Both the position numbers and the translations under genes were made by a program. 64,000 nucleotides of DNA from Nakamurella deserti (GTDB lineage: Bacteria; Actinomycetota; Actinomycetes; Mycobacteriales; Nakamurellaceae), in the NCBI RefSeq assembly GCF_003260015.1, contig NZ_QCXS01000002.1, positions 1,922,001 to 1,986,000 on the forward strand. Direction: 5' to 3'. Every line of letters starts with the position of its first letter. The stretch's first letter is position 1. The notes beneath the pieces are model-generated. The model did no database searches. It was not told where the DNA came from and saw only the letters and a program-made list of their open reading frames with translations. Below, piece after piece: positions 43,937 to 52,805 of this stretch.

Positions 43937-46900
43937 ATGGAGTCGATCGTCGGTTCCGACAACGCTCCCAGCGACGCCGAACTCATCTCCCGCGTCCGGG
44001 ACGGCGATCGCACGGCGTTCGGTGAGCTCTACGGACGGCACTCACGTGCGGCCGGTGCGCTGGCCCGGCAGATCTCGGTCTCCGGCGCCGAGGCCGACGA
44101 CCTGGTGGCGGAGTCGTTCGCCCGGGTGCTGGACACCATGCTGGACGGCCGCGGACCCGACTCGGCGTTCCGCGCCTATCTGTTCACCACGCTGCGGCAC
44201 ACCGCCTACGACCGCACCCGCAAGGACAAGCGGCTGCAGTTCACCGACGACATCACCGCCCACGAGGTCGCCGTCGACGTCGACGACCCGGTGCTGCTGC
44301 AGATGGAGAACTCCTTCGTCGCGAAGGCCTTCGGTCAGCTCCCCGAGCGGTGGCGGACCATCCTGTGGCACACCCAGGTCGAGGGCCAGTCCCCCGCCGA
44401 GGTCGGGTTGATCCTGGGGATGTCGCCGAACGCGGTGACCTCGCTGGCCTTCCGGGCACGTGAGGGGCTCCGCGAGGCGTACCTGCAGGTGCACATGGCC
44501 GAGACGGTCGCCGAGCGCTGCCGGGCCACCATCGACCGGCTGGGCGCCTACACCCGCGGCGGCCTCTCCAAGCGGGAGACCGCGCAGGTGCAGGCCCACC
44601 TGGCCGAGTGCGACCGCTGCCCGGCGCTGGCCGCCGAGCTCAGCGAGATCAACTCCGGCCTGCGGGGGCTGCTCGCCCCGCTGCTGCTCGGCTCCGCCGC
44701 CGCCGGCTACATCGCCACCCTGCCCGCCGTGCCGGTGCTGACCCAGGTGGGCGCCTCAGTCACCGGCGCCGGCGTGGGCAGCACCCTGCTCAAGTTCGGT
44801 GCCGCGGCCAAGATCAGCACCGCCGTCCTCACCCCGGCCGTGGTCACCGGGGGCGTGATGGCCGCCGCCGTCGCCACGGTGACGGCCGTGGTCGTCGGCC
44901 TCGCCACTCCCGGTGGCGGCAACCAGACCGCGGACCCGCTCAACACCCAGTTCCCGAGCGCCTCCACCGGCGCCACCGCGGGAACCACCGACAGCGGCAC
45001 CGACCCGTTCGCCGGCATCCCCGGCATCACCGTCACCCCGCCGACCGTCGACAGCCAGGGCGAGCCGGTGGAGGCACCCCGCAACACCGCGAGCATCCCG
45101 CCGCCGGTCGACCCGAGCGTGCTGGCCGAGGAGTACGGCCTGCCCGGACCCGGCAGCTATCCCGGCACCGGATCGCCCGCCGTCCCGACCCTGCCCACCG
45201 ACGGTTCGTCGCCGTCGTCGGTCCCGCTGCCGCCGCTCACCCCGGGCGCCGGCACCGGCGGCCCGACGGACGCCGAGGACGAACCGTCCGCACCGGGCAC
45301 CCCCGCCGTCACCGCGCCCGGCACCACCCCGGTGGTCACGCCGCCCGTCACCACCCCGCCCGTCAGCACCCCGCCCGCCAGCACCCCGCCCGCCACGTCC
45401 CCCGGGACGACCCCCGCTCCGCCGCCGGTCACCACCCCACCCGCGCCGACCCCGCCGGCGCCGACGCCGGCCGCGGTGAACGTCAACCTCACCACCGGCA
45501 TCTCCGGTCTCACCGCCGGCCGCACCCAGACGGTCACGCTGACCGTCACCAACGCGGGCGGATCCACCCAGCCCGCCGGCACGGCCACCCTCACCGCCGG
45601 TCAGGGCGTCAACCTGGTGGCCGCCGGTGTCTCGACGCCCGCGCTGCGCACCGGTTCGGTCGCGTTCGCCCGGGCCGCCGCCGCTCCCGGTGACGTGATC
45701 TGCGACGGCAGCAGCTGCCCGCTGCCCGAGCTGGCCCCCGGGGCCACCGTCGAACTGACCCTGCAGGTCCAGGTCGATCCCACCGCCACCGCCACCGACG
45801 TCTCGCTGACCGTCTACGAAGCGCCGGTGCTCGACCTCACCGACGTCGAGGTCGCCAGCGGCTTCGCCACCGTGCAGATCGTCCCCACCGGCCCGGTCGC
45901 GGCCGGCACCAACAGCCAGTTCGTGCTCACCGCGACCCCCGCGGAGGGCGTCACCAACCCGGGCCCGGTCACCGTGCCCACCGCGCTCACCCCGACGCTG
46001 TACGTCTCCGCCGCGCCGGAGGGCTGCGTGCTGCTGCCGTCCGGCACCGACTGGGAGTGCGCTCCGGACGAGACCGGCCAGGTCGGCCCGCTGACCCTGG
46101 ACACCGTCGCCACGCCGAGCGCCGAGGGCGACCAGCAGGTCGCGGTGTCCGACGCCGGCGGCCGTGAGCTGCAGGCCGAGACCCCGATCACGGTGCTGCC
46201 GCTGGACTCCTCGGCGTCGGTGACCATGACGGGCCCGTTCGGCGGCACCTCGGTGGCCGCGCCGATGATCTTCTGCGACCTCCCCCGGCTCGGGGCGATC
46301 GGCGTCTGCGGCCAGAAGGGCTACAGCCTGGTGCCGGTGGAGCCCGCCAGCGCCCGCGAGCTGGTCACCGGCGGGCGCACCGTGGTGTGGGCCGAACTGA
46401 CCTGGGCCGCCGCCGGCAGCACCGGCGACGACACCGTGGCGCTGCACGTCGACGACACCACCACCGAGGTCACCGGGACGGCGCTGCCCGTCGTCACCCC
46501 CGACGGCGACCGGATGAACGCCCATCACGCCGACGTGACCTCGCTGATCACCGGAGACAGCACGATCTTCGTCGACGGTCTCGCCGCGGCGCTGACGGAT
46601 GTGGAGAACACGACCCCCTTCGCCGCGTGGTCGCTGTCGGTGATCTGGGCCGACCCGACCATGGCCACCTCGACGGTGACCTACACCAACGCGAGCACCC
46701 GCCTGCTGCCGACGAAGAACCGGCCGCTCCGGGCACCGCTCGGGGACGTCACCTCCCCGCTCACCGACCTCTACGTGACGCTCTGGGCGACCGACCCCTG
46801 GGGCACCAAGTCGCTGACCCTCGGCGGCACCGCGTTGCCGACCGCCATCGACGGCACCCTCGAACGCGACGGCGAGAAGTACACCGTGGGCTACGACCTG

Positions 46901-47041
46901 CTCGCGTTCGGCGCCGGCCAGCTCGGGGACGCCACCGGAACGCTGGTGTTCGGCAACGCCCTGGACAGCGTCCACCGCGACGACGGGGTGTGGATCGGGC
47001 CGGTGCTGGCCATCGGACCGGCGGCGACACCCGGTGGCTGA
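43937..47041 (+). CDS. ECF sigma factor fused to zinc-finger anti-sigma, membrane span and large extracellular domain
   Basis: A 1034-residue one-protein signalling system. Residues 14-95 are sigma region 2 (DAELISRVRDGDRTAFGELY; AEADDLVAESFARVL) and about 125-185 are region 4 (LPERWRTILWHTQVEGQSPAE with the helix-turn-helix at 152-175). Residues 195-245 form an anti-sigma zinc finger with H221-x3-C225-x2-C228. A hydrophobic stretch at about 246-268 and a firm membrane span at about 298-323 follow, then a Pro/Thr-rich stalk (about 380-515) and roughly 520 residues of Ig-like beta domains outside. The architecture resembles ECF families with C-terminal regulatory extensions, such as ECF53. Release by proteolysis is likely but inferred. 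The ATG follows GAGAGGA. Confidence 0.88.
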   Translation: MESIVGSDNAPSDAELISRVRDGDRTAFGELYGRHSRAAGALARQISVSGAEADDLVAESFARVLDTMLDGRGPDSAFRAYLFTTLRHTAYDRTRKDKRLQFTDDITAHEVAVDVDDPVLLQMENSFVAKAFGQLPERWRTILWHTQVEGQSPAEVGLILGMSPNAVTSLAFRAREGLREAYLQVHMAETVAERCRATIDRLGAYTRGGLSKRETAQVQAHLAECDRCPALAAELSEINSGLRGLLAPLLLGSAAAGYIATLPAVPVLTQVGASVTGAGVGSTLLKFGAAAKISTAVLTPAVVTGGVMAAAVATVTAVVVGLATPGGGNQTADPLNTQFPSASTGATAGTTDSGTDPFAGIPGITVTPPTVDSQGEPVEAPRNTASIPPPVDPSVLAEEYGLPGPGSYPGTGSPAVPTLPTDGSSPSSVPLPPLTPGAGTGGPTDAEDEPSAPGTPAVTAPGTTPVVTPPVTTPPVSTPPASTPPATSPGTTPAPPPVTTPPAPTPPAPTPAAVNVNLTTGISGLTAGRTQTVTLTVTNAGGSTQPAGTATLTAGQGVNLVAAGVSTPALRTGSVAFARAAAAPGDVICDGSSCPLPELAPGATVELTLQVQVDPTATATDVSLTVYEAPVLDLTDVEVASGFATVQIVPTGPVAAGTNSQFVLTATPAEGVTNPGPVTVPTALTPTLYVSAAPEGCVLLPSGTDWECAPDETGQVGPLTLDTVATPSAEGDQQVAVSDAGGRELQAETPITVLPLDSSASVTMTGPFGGTSVAAPMIFCDLPRLGAIGVCGQKGYSLVPVEPASARELVTGGRTVVWAELTWAAAGSTGDDTVALHVDDTTTEVTGTALPVVTPDGDRMNAHHADVTSLITGDSTIFVDGLAAALTDVENTTPFAAWSLSVIWADPTMATSTVTYTNASTRLLPTKNRPLRAPLGDVTSPLTDLYVTLWATDPWGTKSLTLGGTALPTAIDGTLERDGEKYTVGYDLLAFGAGQLGDATGTLVFGNALDSVHRDDGVWIGPVLAIGPAATPGG

Positions 47042-47080
47042 CGCCCCCGGCGGACTCAGGATTTCCGCATCCCCGCTCCG

Positions 47081-47086
47081 TAGGAT
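47081..47086 (+). promoter_or_regulatory. -10 box (TAGGAT) of a leaderless gtrA transcript
   Basis: TAGGAT ends six bases before the ATG at 47093; no ribosome binding site is present. Confidence 0.6.
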
Positions 47087-47092
47087 GTCCCG

Positions 47093-47731
47093 ATGAGCAT
47101 CATCGATTCAGTACGGCGGGTGCTGCCGCCGAAGTACCGCCAGTTCGCCAAGTTCCTCGTGGTGGGCGGTACGACCTGGATCATCGACACCGGACTGTTC
47201 TTCTTCCTCAAGCACACCGTGCTGCCCGACAAGATCCTCACCGCCAAGATCATCGCGATCCTGGTGGCGATGATCGTGAACTACGTGCTCAACCGGGAGT
47301 GGTCGTTCAACGACCGCGGCGGCCGCGAGCGGCACCACGAGGCGGCGCTGTTCTTCCTGCTCAACAGCATCGGCATTTTGGTCAACCTGGCGCCGCTGGG
47401 CATCTCACACTATCTGCTGGGCTTCAACGCCGAGAACTACACGCCGTTCACCGAGACCGTCGCCGACTTCGTGTCCGGATCCCTGATCGGGACCGTCCTG
47501 GCGATGGCCTTCCGCTACTGGGCGTACCAGAAGTGGGTGTTCCCCGAGCTCGTCGAGGAGGGCGTGGAGCCCGACGAGGCCCCGGTGCTGGAGAACGAGC
47601 TGACCTTCAACATCCCCCCGCACCCGCACGCCGACGGGCACATCACCGGCGCCGACCACACCGCCCCGGGTACGCCCGACGGTCCGGTGGCCGTCACCCG
47701 GCCGACCGGCGGCGAGCCGCGGCAACGCTGA
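47093..47731 (+). CDS. GtrA-like membrane protein
   Basis: A 212-residue protein with four hydrophobic segments (FAKFLVVGGTTWIIDTGLFF; KIIAILVAMIVNYVLNREWSF; ALFFLLNSIGILVNLAPLGI; DFVSGSLIGTVLAMAFRYWAYQKWVF, each given in part) and a hydrophilic C-terminal tail of about 60 residues. The NYxLNxxWxF and FRYWxYxKWVF motifs define GtrA. These proteins are thought to help move lipid-linked sugars. It matches M. tuberculosis Rv3277 in position. Confidence 0.9.
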   Translation: MSIIDSVRRVLPPKYRQFAKFLVVGGTTWIIDTGLFFFLKHTVLPDKILTAKIIAILVAMIVNYVLNREWSFNDRGGRERHHEAALFFLLNSIGILVNLAPLGISHYLLGFNAENYTPFTETVADFVSGSLIGTVLAMAFRYWAYQKWVFPELVEEGVEPDEAPVLENELTFNIPPHPHADGHITGADHTAPGTPDGPVAVTRPTGGEPRQR

Positions 47732-47775
47732 CCGCCCCGGCCGGCGGCGAGCCGCCGCAACGCTGACCGCCCGGC
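47706..47775. repeat. 35-bp tandem duplication of the gtrA 3' end
   Basis: The last codons and stop of gtrA (from CCGGCGGCGAGCCGC at 47706) are repeated almost exactly from 47741, including a second TGA. Over the first 31 bases of the unit the copies differ at one position. Confidence 0.75.
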
Positions 47776-47813
47776 CGGCGACACCCCGCACCCGACGGTC
47801 CCGGACGGCCCGG

Positions 47814-49082
47814 TCAGGCCGGTGACAGCGGCGCGGTGACCGGCGAGCCGTCGCCCGCGGCGGCCAGGAAGATGCCGAACGTCGCCGGTCGCGGCCGGCG
47901 CAGTTCCAGCCGCCCCCCGTCGGCCTCGACGAACGCCCGGGCGAGACCGAGCCCCAGCCCCGACGAGGACGCCCCGGACACCCCACGGTCGAAGACGTGC
48001 GGCACCAGCGGGTCCGCGATCCCGGGCCCGGCGTCGGTCACCTCCACCAGCACCAGCCCCTGGCCGACCCGCTCCTCCACGTGAACGACGACCGGCCCGG
48101 CGCCGTGCTGGAGCGAGTTGTCGAGCAGCACCCCCAGGGCCTCGCGCAGCCGGACGGGCGTGGCGCGTACCGACAGCCCGTGGTCGCCGGTGACCTCCAG
48201 CGGCCGGGACACGACCGCGAAGGTGTCCTTCCAGCTCGCGGCGACCTCGGCCAGCTCGGCGTCCAGGTCGAGCGCGCTGGCACTGGCCGCCCGGCGGGAC
48301 CGGGCCGTGGCCAGCAGGTCGTTGACCACCCCGACGAGCCGGTCGGTCTGCTGCAGGGCGTGCTCGATCTCCGACCGCACCGCCGGGTCCGGGTGCGACG
48401 CCAGCTCGTCCAGCCGCAGCTGGATGCCGGTCAGCCGGGTGCGCAGCTGGTGCGACACGTCGCTGGCCAGCTCCCGCTCCCCCTGCAGCATCCCGGCGAC
48501 CTGCAGGGCGGTCGCGTCCAGCACCTCCGCGACGCGGTCGAGCTCGGCGATGCCGAACCGCTGCGCCGACGTCCGGAAGTCCCCCGCCCCCAGCCGCGCG
48601 GCGCGTTCGGTCAGCACCGACAGCGGGCTGACCAGCCGGCTCGCGGTGATCCGCGCGATGCCGACCCCGACGACCAGCGACAGCAGCACCGCCCCGGCGA
48701 CGAGGCCGTAGGCCCGCCACCGCGCGGTGCGCAACTCGTCCGGAGGGCTGGCCAGCACCAGCGTGCCGCCGGGGCTGGGCAGGCTGACCGACACCAGGGA
48801 CCCGTCGTCGGGGGCGCCGATGGCGTCCACGGCGCCGTCCGCGCTGCGGACCTCGAGCCGCCAGCCCGGCGGCACCGACCCGGCGACGGCGGACAGGTCG
48901 ATGGTGTCGGTGTCCACCAGCTGCTCGCTGAGGGCCGCCGCGATGGATTCGGCCCGTACCGCGATGGAGCTGCGCACACCGTCGGAGACCAGGAAACCCG
49001 ACACCAGGGTCAGCGGGATGCCCAGCACCAGCACCGTGACGAGGACGAGACCGATGGTGGTGCGCAGCAGGCGCGTGCGCAT
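47814..49082 (-). CDS. sensor histidine kinase
   Basis: A 422-residue membrane kinase. Two spans (about 10-32 and 124-143) enclose a sensor domain of about 90 residues facing outside, followed by a HAMP linker (SRLVSPLSVLTERAARLGAGDF). The phospho-acceptor is H211 in DVSHQLRTRL. The ATP domain shows the N-box LGVLLDNSLQHG, G1 DAGPGI and a G2-like SSGLGLGLARAFVEADGG. It starts 10 bases after its response regulator and is therefore its partner. The signal is unknown. Confidence 0.93.
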   Translation of the reverse strand: MRTRLLRTTIGLVLVTVLVLGIPLTLVSGFLVSDGVRSSIAVRAESIAAALSEQLVDTDTIDLSAVAGSVPPGWRLEVRSADGAVDAIGAPDDGSLVSVSLPSPGGTLVLASPPDELRTARWRAYGLVAGAVLLSLVVGVGIARITASRLVSPLSVLTERAARLGAGDFRTSAQRFGIAELDRVAEVLDATALQVAGMLQGERELASDVSHQLRTRLTGIQLRLDELASHPDPAVRSEIEHALQQTDRLVGVVNDLLATARSRRAASASALDLDAELAEVAASWKDTFAVVSRPLEVTGDHGLSVRATPVRLREALGVLLDNSLQHGAGPVVVHVEERVGQGLVLVEVTDAGPGIADPLVPHVFDRGVSGASSSGLGLGLARAFVEADGGRLELRRPRPATFGIFLAAAGDGSPVTAPLSPA

Positions 49083-49092
49083 GGGGGCGGGG

Positions 49093-49779
49093 TCAGCTGT
49101 CGTTGAAGCGGAAGCCGAGACCCCGGATGGTGGCGATCAGCGATTCCGGGGTGCCGCCGGCGGCCGCCGCCTCGGGTCCGGCGAGCTTGCGACGCAGCCA
49201 CGACATGTGCATGTCCAGCGTCTTGGAGTTCTTCTGCTCGAGGTCCGGCCACACCTCGGCCAGGATGCGCTCCCGCGGTACCACCTGGCCGGCGTTGGCC
49301 ATCAGCAGCCGCAGCAGCTCGAACTCCTTGAACGACAGCACCACCTCGGCGTCCTCGACGAAGACGCGGCGCGCCCCGGTGTCCAGCTGGACACCGTTGA
49401 CCTGCAACAGGTCGGGGGTGGCGCGGCGCAGCAGCGCACGGACCCGGGCGAGGACCTCCGAGACCCGGAACGGCTTGCCCACGTAGTCGTCGGCACCGGC
49501 GTCCAGCCCGACCACGACGTCCATCTCGTCGGTGCGGGCGGTCAGCATCAGGACCGGGATCTCCTTGCCGGCCGCCCGGATGCGCCGGCAGACCTCGAGC
49601 CCGTCGTAGGTCGGCAGGCCCAGGTCCAGCACGATCATCGAGACCTGGCCGTGGATGGCGATGTCCAGGGCTTTCGGCCCGTCGTCGACCGAGACGACCT
49701 CGTAGCCCTCCCGCTCGAGGGCCCGCGCCAGCGGCACGGCGATGGCCTGGTCGTCCTCGGCGAGGAGCACTGTCGTCAC
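49093..49779 (-). CDS. OmpR/PhoB-family response regulator
   Basis: A 228-residue DNA-binding regulator. The receiver has acidic pair E8-D9-D10, phospho-acceptor D52 in VLDLGLP and the conserved K in DDYVGKPFRVSE. The winged-helix domain from about 130 contains LSFKEFELLRLLM, QVVPRERILAEVW and the recognition helix near LDMHMSWLRRKL. The GTG at 49779 is seven bases after TATCGT, so I prefer it over the GTG three codons earlier. It is operonic with the downstream kinase. Confidence 0.94.
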   Translation of the reverse strand: MTTVLLAEDDQAIAVPLARALEREGYEVVSVDDGPKALDIAIHGQVSMIVLDLGLPTYDGLEVCRRIRAAGKEIPVLMLTARTDEMDVVVGLDAGADDYVGKPFRVSEVLARVRALLRRATPDLLQVNGVQLDTGARRVFVEDAEVVLSFKEFELLRLLMANAGQVVPRERILAEVWPDLEQKNSKTLDMHMSWLRRKLAGPEAAAAGGTPESLIATIRGLGFRFNDS

Positions 49780-49786
49780 GCGACAC

Positions 49787-49792
49787 ACGATA
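49787..49792 (-). promoter_or_regulatory. -10 box (TATCGT) of the leaderless two-component operon
   Basis: On the minus strand TATCGT ends seven bases before the response-regulator GTG. Confidence 0.6.
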
Positions 49793-49869
49793 CGGCGGCG
49801 CCGTGCGCGGCAGGCGTCGCCGTGTCGCCGGGCCGTCCGGGTCGCCGCCGTACCCGGGGCGGTGGCGGC

Positions 49870-51399
49870 TCAGCCGCGCGGGCCCCGGGCGGAGCCGGCG
49901 AACCGGAGGCGGGCGACGAGCTGGTCGCGCAGGTCCTCCGGTTCGACGATGTCGTCGACGACGAGTTCGGCGGCGAGGTGCAGCACGTCGATGTCAGCCT
50001 CGTAGGCGGCCCGGCGGTCGGCGACGAACGCGGCGCGGGCCTCGTCGTCGGGCAGCGCGGCGATCTGGTTCGCCCACACGGCGTTGACCGCGGCGTCGGC
50101 TCCCATCACGGCGATCTTCGCCGTCGGCAGCGCCAGCGTGGCGGTGGGCGCGAAGCCCGGTCCGGCCATCGCGTACAGGCCGGCCCCGTAGGCCTTGCGG
50201 ACCACCACACAGATCTTGGGCACCGCCGCGCGGGTGACGGCGGCGATCATGGCCGCACCGTGCCGGATGATGCCCTGCCGCTCGACCGCGGCGCCGACCA
50301 TGAACCCGGGCACGTCGGACAGGAACACCAGCGGGATGCCGAACGCCCCGCAGGTGATTACGAACGCCGCGGCCTTGTCGGCCGAGTCGACGAACAGCAC
50401 ACCGGCCTTGAACATCGAGTTGTTGGCGACCACGCCGACCGGCCGGCCGGCCAGCCGCGCGTAGCCGACGACGATCTCCCGGGCCCACCCCGGTTGGATC
50501 TCCAGGAAGCTGCCGTCGTCGACCAGCGCCCGCACGTAGCGGCGCATGTCGAAGGCCTGGCGCTCGTTGTCCGGCACCAGGGCGCGCAGGTCCCCGGGCC
50601 CCGGGCCGACGGCCGGCGCCGCCGGCGGCGGACTGTCGCGGTGGTCGGGGAAGTAGGACAGGTACCGCGCCACCGTCTCCAGCGCCGCCGTCTCGGAGTC
50701 GACGAGCAGGTGCCCGACCCCGCTGACGGTGGTGTGCATCCGGGCGCCGCCCATCTCCTCCAGGGTGGTCTGCTCGCCGGTCACCATCTCGACCATGCGG
50801 GGGCTGCCCAGATACATCGAGGCGTTGCCCTCGACCATCACGACCACGTCGCAGAACGCGGGGATGTAGGCGCCGCCGGCGGCGCTCGGCCCGAACAGCG
50901 CGCACACCTGCGGGATGACGCCGCCCGCGGCGATCTGCGCGGCGAAGATGGCGCCGGCCCCCCGCCGGCCGGGGAACAGCTGCACCTGGTCGGTGATGCG
51001 GGCCCCCGCGGAATCGACGAGGTACACCATCGGGATGCGTTCGGCGAGGGCCCGCTCGATGATCCGGATGATCTTCTCGACGGTGCGCGCGCCCCACGAG
51101 CCGGCCTTGACCGTCGAGTCGTTGGCCATCAGACCGACGGGGCGGCCGCCGATGGTGGCGTGCCCGGTGACCACCCCGTCGGCGGGCAGTCCGTCGGCCA
51201 GCGCGTTGGCGAAGCGGCCGTCCTCGACGAAGGACCCGTCGTCGACCAGGGCGGCGATGCGGTCCCGCGCGAACAGCTTGCCGCGGTCGGCGTTGGCCCG
51301 GTGGTAGCGGGCGGCGCCACCGGCGAGCGCGCGGGCGCGGGCCGCGGCGACCGGACCGGTCGGAGAACCGGGGCGGGGGTCGTCGTCGGTGGCGGTCAT
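49870..51399 (-). CDS. accD: acyl-CoA carboxylase beta subunit (carboxyltransferase)
   Basis: A 509-residue carboxyltransferase that passes CO2 from biotin to acetyl-, propionyl- or longer acyl-CoA. The N-terminal half has LFARDRIAALVDDGSF, the acyl-CoA-binding DSAGARITDQ and FGPSAAGGAYIPAFCD. The C-terminal half has VGVVANNSMFKAGVLF, VFLSDVPGFMVGAAVE and VRKAYGAGLYAMAGPGF. It resembles AccD4/5-type subunits. It is close to birA, as in M. tuberculosis, but here lies on the minus strand, four bases after the PH-domain gene. The exact acyl preference cannot be told. Confidence 0.93.
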   Translation of the reverse strand: MTATDDDPRPGSPTGPVAAARARALAGGAARYHRANADRGKLFARDRIAALVDDGSFVEDGRFANALADGLPADGVVTGHATIGGRPVGLMANDSTVKAGSWGARTVEKIIRIIERALAERIPMVYLVDSAGARITDQVQLFPGRRGAGAIFAAQIAAGGVIPQVCALFGPSAAGGAYIPAFCDVVVMVEGNASMYLGSPRMVEMVTGEQTTLEEMGGARMHTTVSGVGHLLVDSETAALETVARYLSYFPDHRDSPPPAAPAVGPGPGDLRALVPDNERQAFDMRRYVRALVDDGSFLEIQPGWAREIVVGYARLAGRPVGVVANNSMFKAGVLFVDSADKAAAFVITCGAFGIPLVFLSDVPGFMVGAAVERQGIIRHGAAMIAAVTRAAVPKICVVVRKAYGAGLYAMAGPGFAPTATLALPTAKIAVMGADAAVNAVWANQIAALPDDEARAAFVADRRAAYEADIDVLHLAAELVVDDIVEPEDLRDQLVARLRFAGSARGPRG

Positions 51400-51403
51400 C
51401 GGC

Positions 51404-52273
51404 TCAGGCGTCGTACCGGGGGCCCTGCTGATCACGCATCTGCGGAATCCGCCGGGTGCTGGTGTCCTCGGCCGCGTGGTGGTCGGTGGGTCCGTACGAC
51501 GGCCCCCGGCCCTGGTCGTACCCGCGGCCGTCGTAACCCGGTCCCGGCGACGGCTGCCGGCCGTACCCCGGCGCCACACCGTAGCCGCGGCCCTGGTCGT
51601 ACCCACGGCCGTCGTAGCCCTGGTCGGGCCCCTGGCCGTAGCCCCGGTCGTAGCCCTGGTCCGACCGCTGGTCGTAGCCCTGGGCGTACCGCTGGTCGTA
51701 GCCCGGCCCCGGGTCGTAGCCCCGGTCGTCGTCCTCCGATCGGCGGTCGCGCCGGCCCCCGAGACCTCCCGACGAGGAGACACCGGTGCGGTCGTCGTCG
51801 ATCAACTGGTTGAGCTGGCCCTGCACCCGGGGCAGTGACGCGACGTTGTAGAACGACAGCGGCTGGTCGGCGGCCGACTCCACGGTGAGCGTGCCGTACC
51901 CGAGGATGCGTCCCCAGAACGACACGTTGATCTCGAGGTTCTGGATCCGGCCGAGCGGGATCTGGTGCTCCCGCCGCTTGAAGAACCCGGCCCGGAAGAA
52001 CACGTGCCGGTCGGTGAGGACGAAGTGCTCGGTCCGCCACTTCGCGAACGGCACGACCACGAGGAAGACGATCAGCAGCAGCGCGGCGGCGGTGATCACC
52101 AGCGGCCAGACGCCCGGGTCGTCGGACCGGGAGTTCAGCAGCGCGAGCCCGAACGACGCCGCCCCGATGACGAGCACCAGCCACAGCACCGGCAGCGCCA
52201 GCACCTTCCAGTGCGGGTGCTTGTGCAGGACGACCGTCTCACCGCGGGACAGCAGGTGGTCGGGGTACGGCAT
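51404..52273 (-). CDS. membrane PH-domain protein with Tyr/Gly-rich repeat tail
   Basis: A 289-residue protein. It starts MPYPDHLLSRGE like M. tuberculosis Rv3278c and has two membrane spans (about 23-46 and 56-75). A bacterial PH domain (about 78-160) has the FVLTDRHVFFRAGFFKRREHQIPLGRIQNL core. From about 180 the tail is disordered and built from GYDQ/GYDRGYGQ-type repeats to the C-terminus. The ATG at 52273 is 3-4 bases after GGAGGA, rather close; a GTG at 52288 is an alternative. The function is unknown. Confidence 0.87.
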   Translation of the reverse strand: MPYPDHLLSRGETVVLHKHPHWKVLALPVLWLVLVIGAASFGLALLNSRSDDPGVWPLVITAAALLLIVFLVVVPFAKWRTEHFVLTDRHVFFRAGFFKRREHQIPLGRIQNLEINVSFWGRILGYGTLTVESAADQPLSFYNVASLPRVQGQLNQLIDDDRTGVSSSGGLGGRRDRRSEDDDRGYDPGPGYDQRYAQGYDQRSDQGYDRGYGQGPDQGYDGRGYDQGRGYGVAPGYGRQPSPGPGYDGRGYDQGRGPSYGPTDHHAAEDTSTRRIPQMRDQQGPRYDA

Positions 52274-52415
52274 GGGTCCTCCGTTCACCGCTGCCCGTCC
52301 CGCGGGGCGGGTCGACGCGCGTCAGCGGGGTGAGGTCACGCTACCGCGACGTCCCCGGTGCGGCGGCGGAACGTGCGGGGACCGCACGGCCCGCGCCGAC
52401 CCGCACCGCGGGCGC

Positions 52416-52805
52416 TCAGGCGCGCAGACCGGACGACGCGAGGACCCGCCCGGCGGCGATCCGCAGGACCACCCGGCGCGGGTTGGGCCGGGGCCGGCGG
52501 TACCGGCCGGCGTACAGCGCGACGGCGTGGGCGACCTCGTCGGCGCCGCGTTCGACCACGGCGGTGCCGGCGATGCTGAGCCACTGCGGCCCGGCCACCT
52601 GCGCGACGGTGGCCCGCGGATCCCGCTCGACGTTGCGCACCTTCTGGCCGCCGTCGGTGGTGATGATGCGGACGATCCCGTCCTCCCAGGTGAAGCCGAC
52701 CGCGACGACGTGGATGGCTCCGTCCGGGCCCATCGTGGACAGCGTCGCGAGGTGCCGTTCGGTGACGAATTGCAGCCCGTCCGCGCTGAGCAGCGGGGTG
52801 GTCAC
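52416..52805 (-). CDS. PPOX-fold protein, probably F420-dependent (FDOR-B type)
   Basis: A 129-residue split-barrel protein of the pyridoxamine 5'-phosphate oxidase superfamily. Visible are HLATLSTMGPDGAIHVVAV near residue 18, VRIITTDGGQKVRNVERDPR near 45 and the VSIAGTAVVERG-like strand PQWLSIAGTAVV near 73. The KxxNVxRDPR pattern is common to F420-binding FDORs. F420 use is supported by fbiA/fbiB in the same window but not proven; FMN or heme are alternatives. The GTG overlaps the yggS stop (GTGA). Confidence 0.83.
   Translation of the reverse strand: MTTPLLSADGLQFVTERHLATLSTMGPDGAIHVVAVGFTWEDGIVRIITTDGGQKVRNVERDPRATVAQVAGPQWLSIAGTAVVERGADEVAHAVALYAGRYRRPRPNPRRVVLRIAAGRVLASSGLRA

Noticed and set aside
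44756-46975. 739-residue Gly/Arg-rich minus-strand frame
   Set aside because: Complement of the sigma factor's repetitive extracellular region; no motif or start signal.
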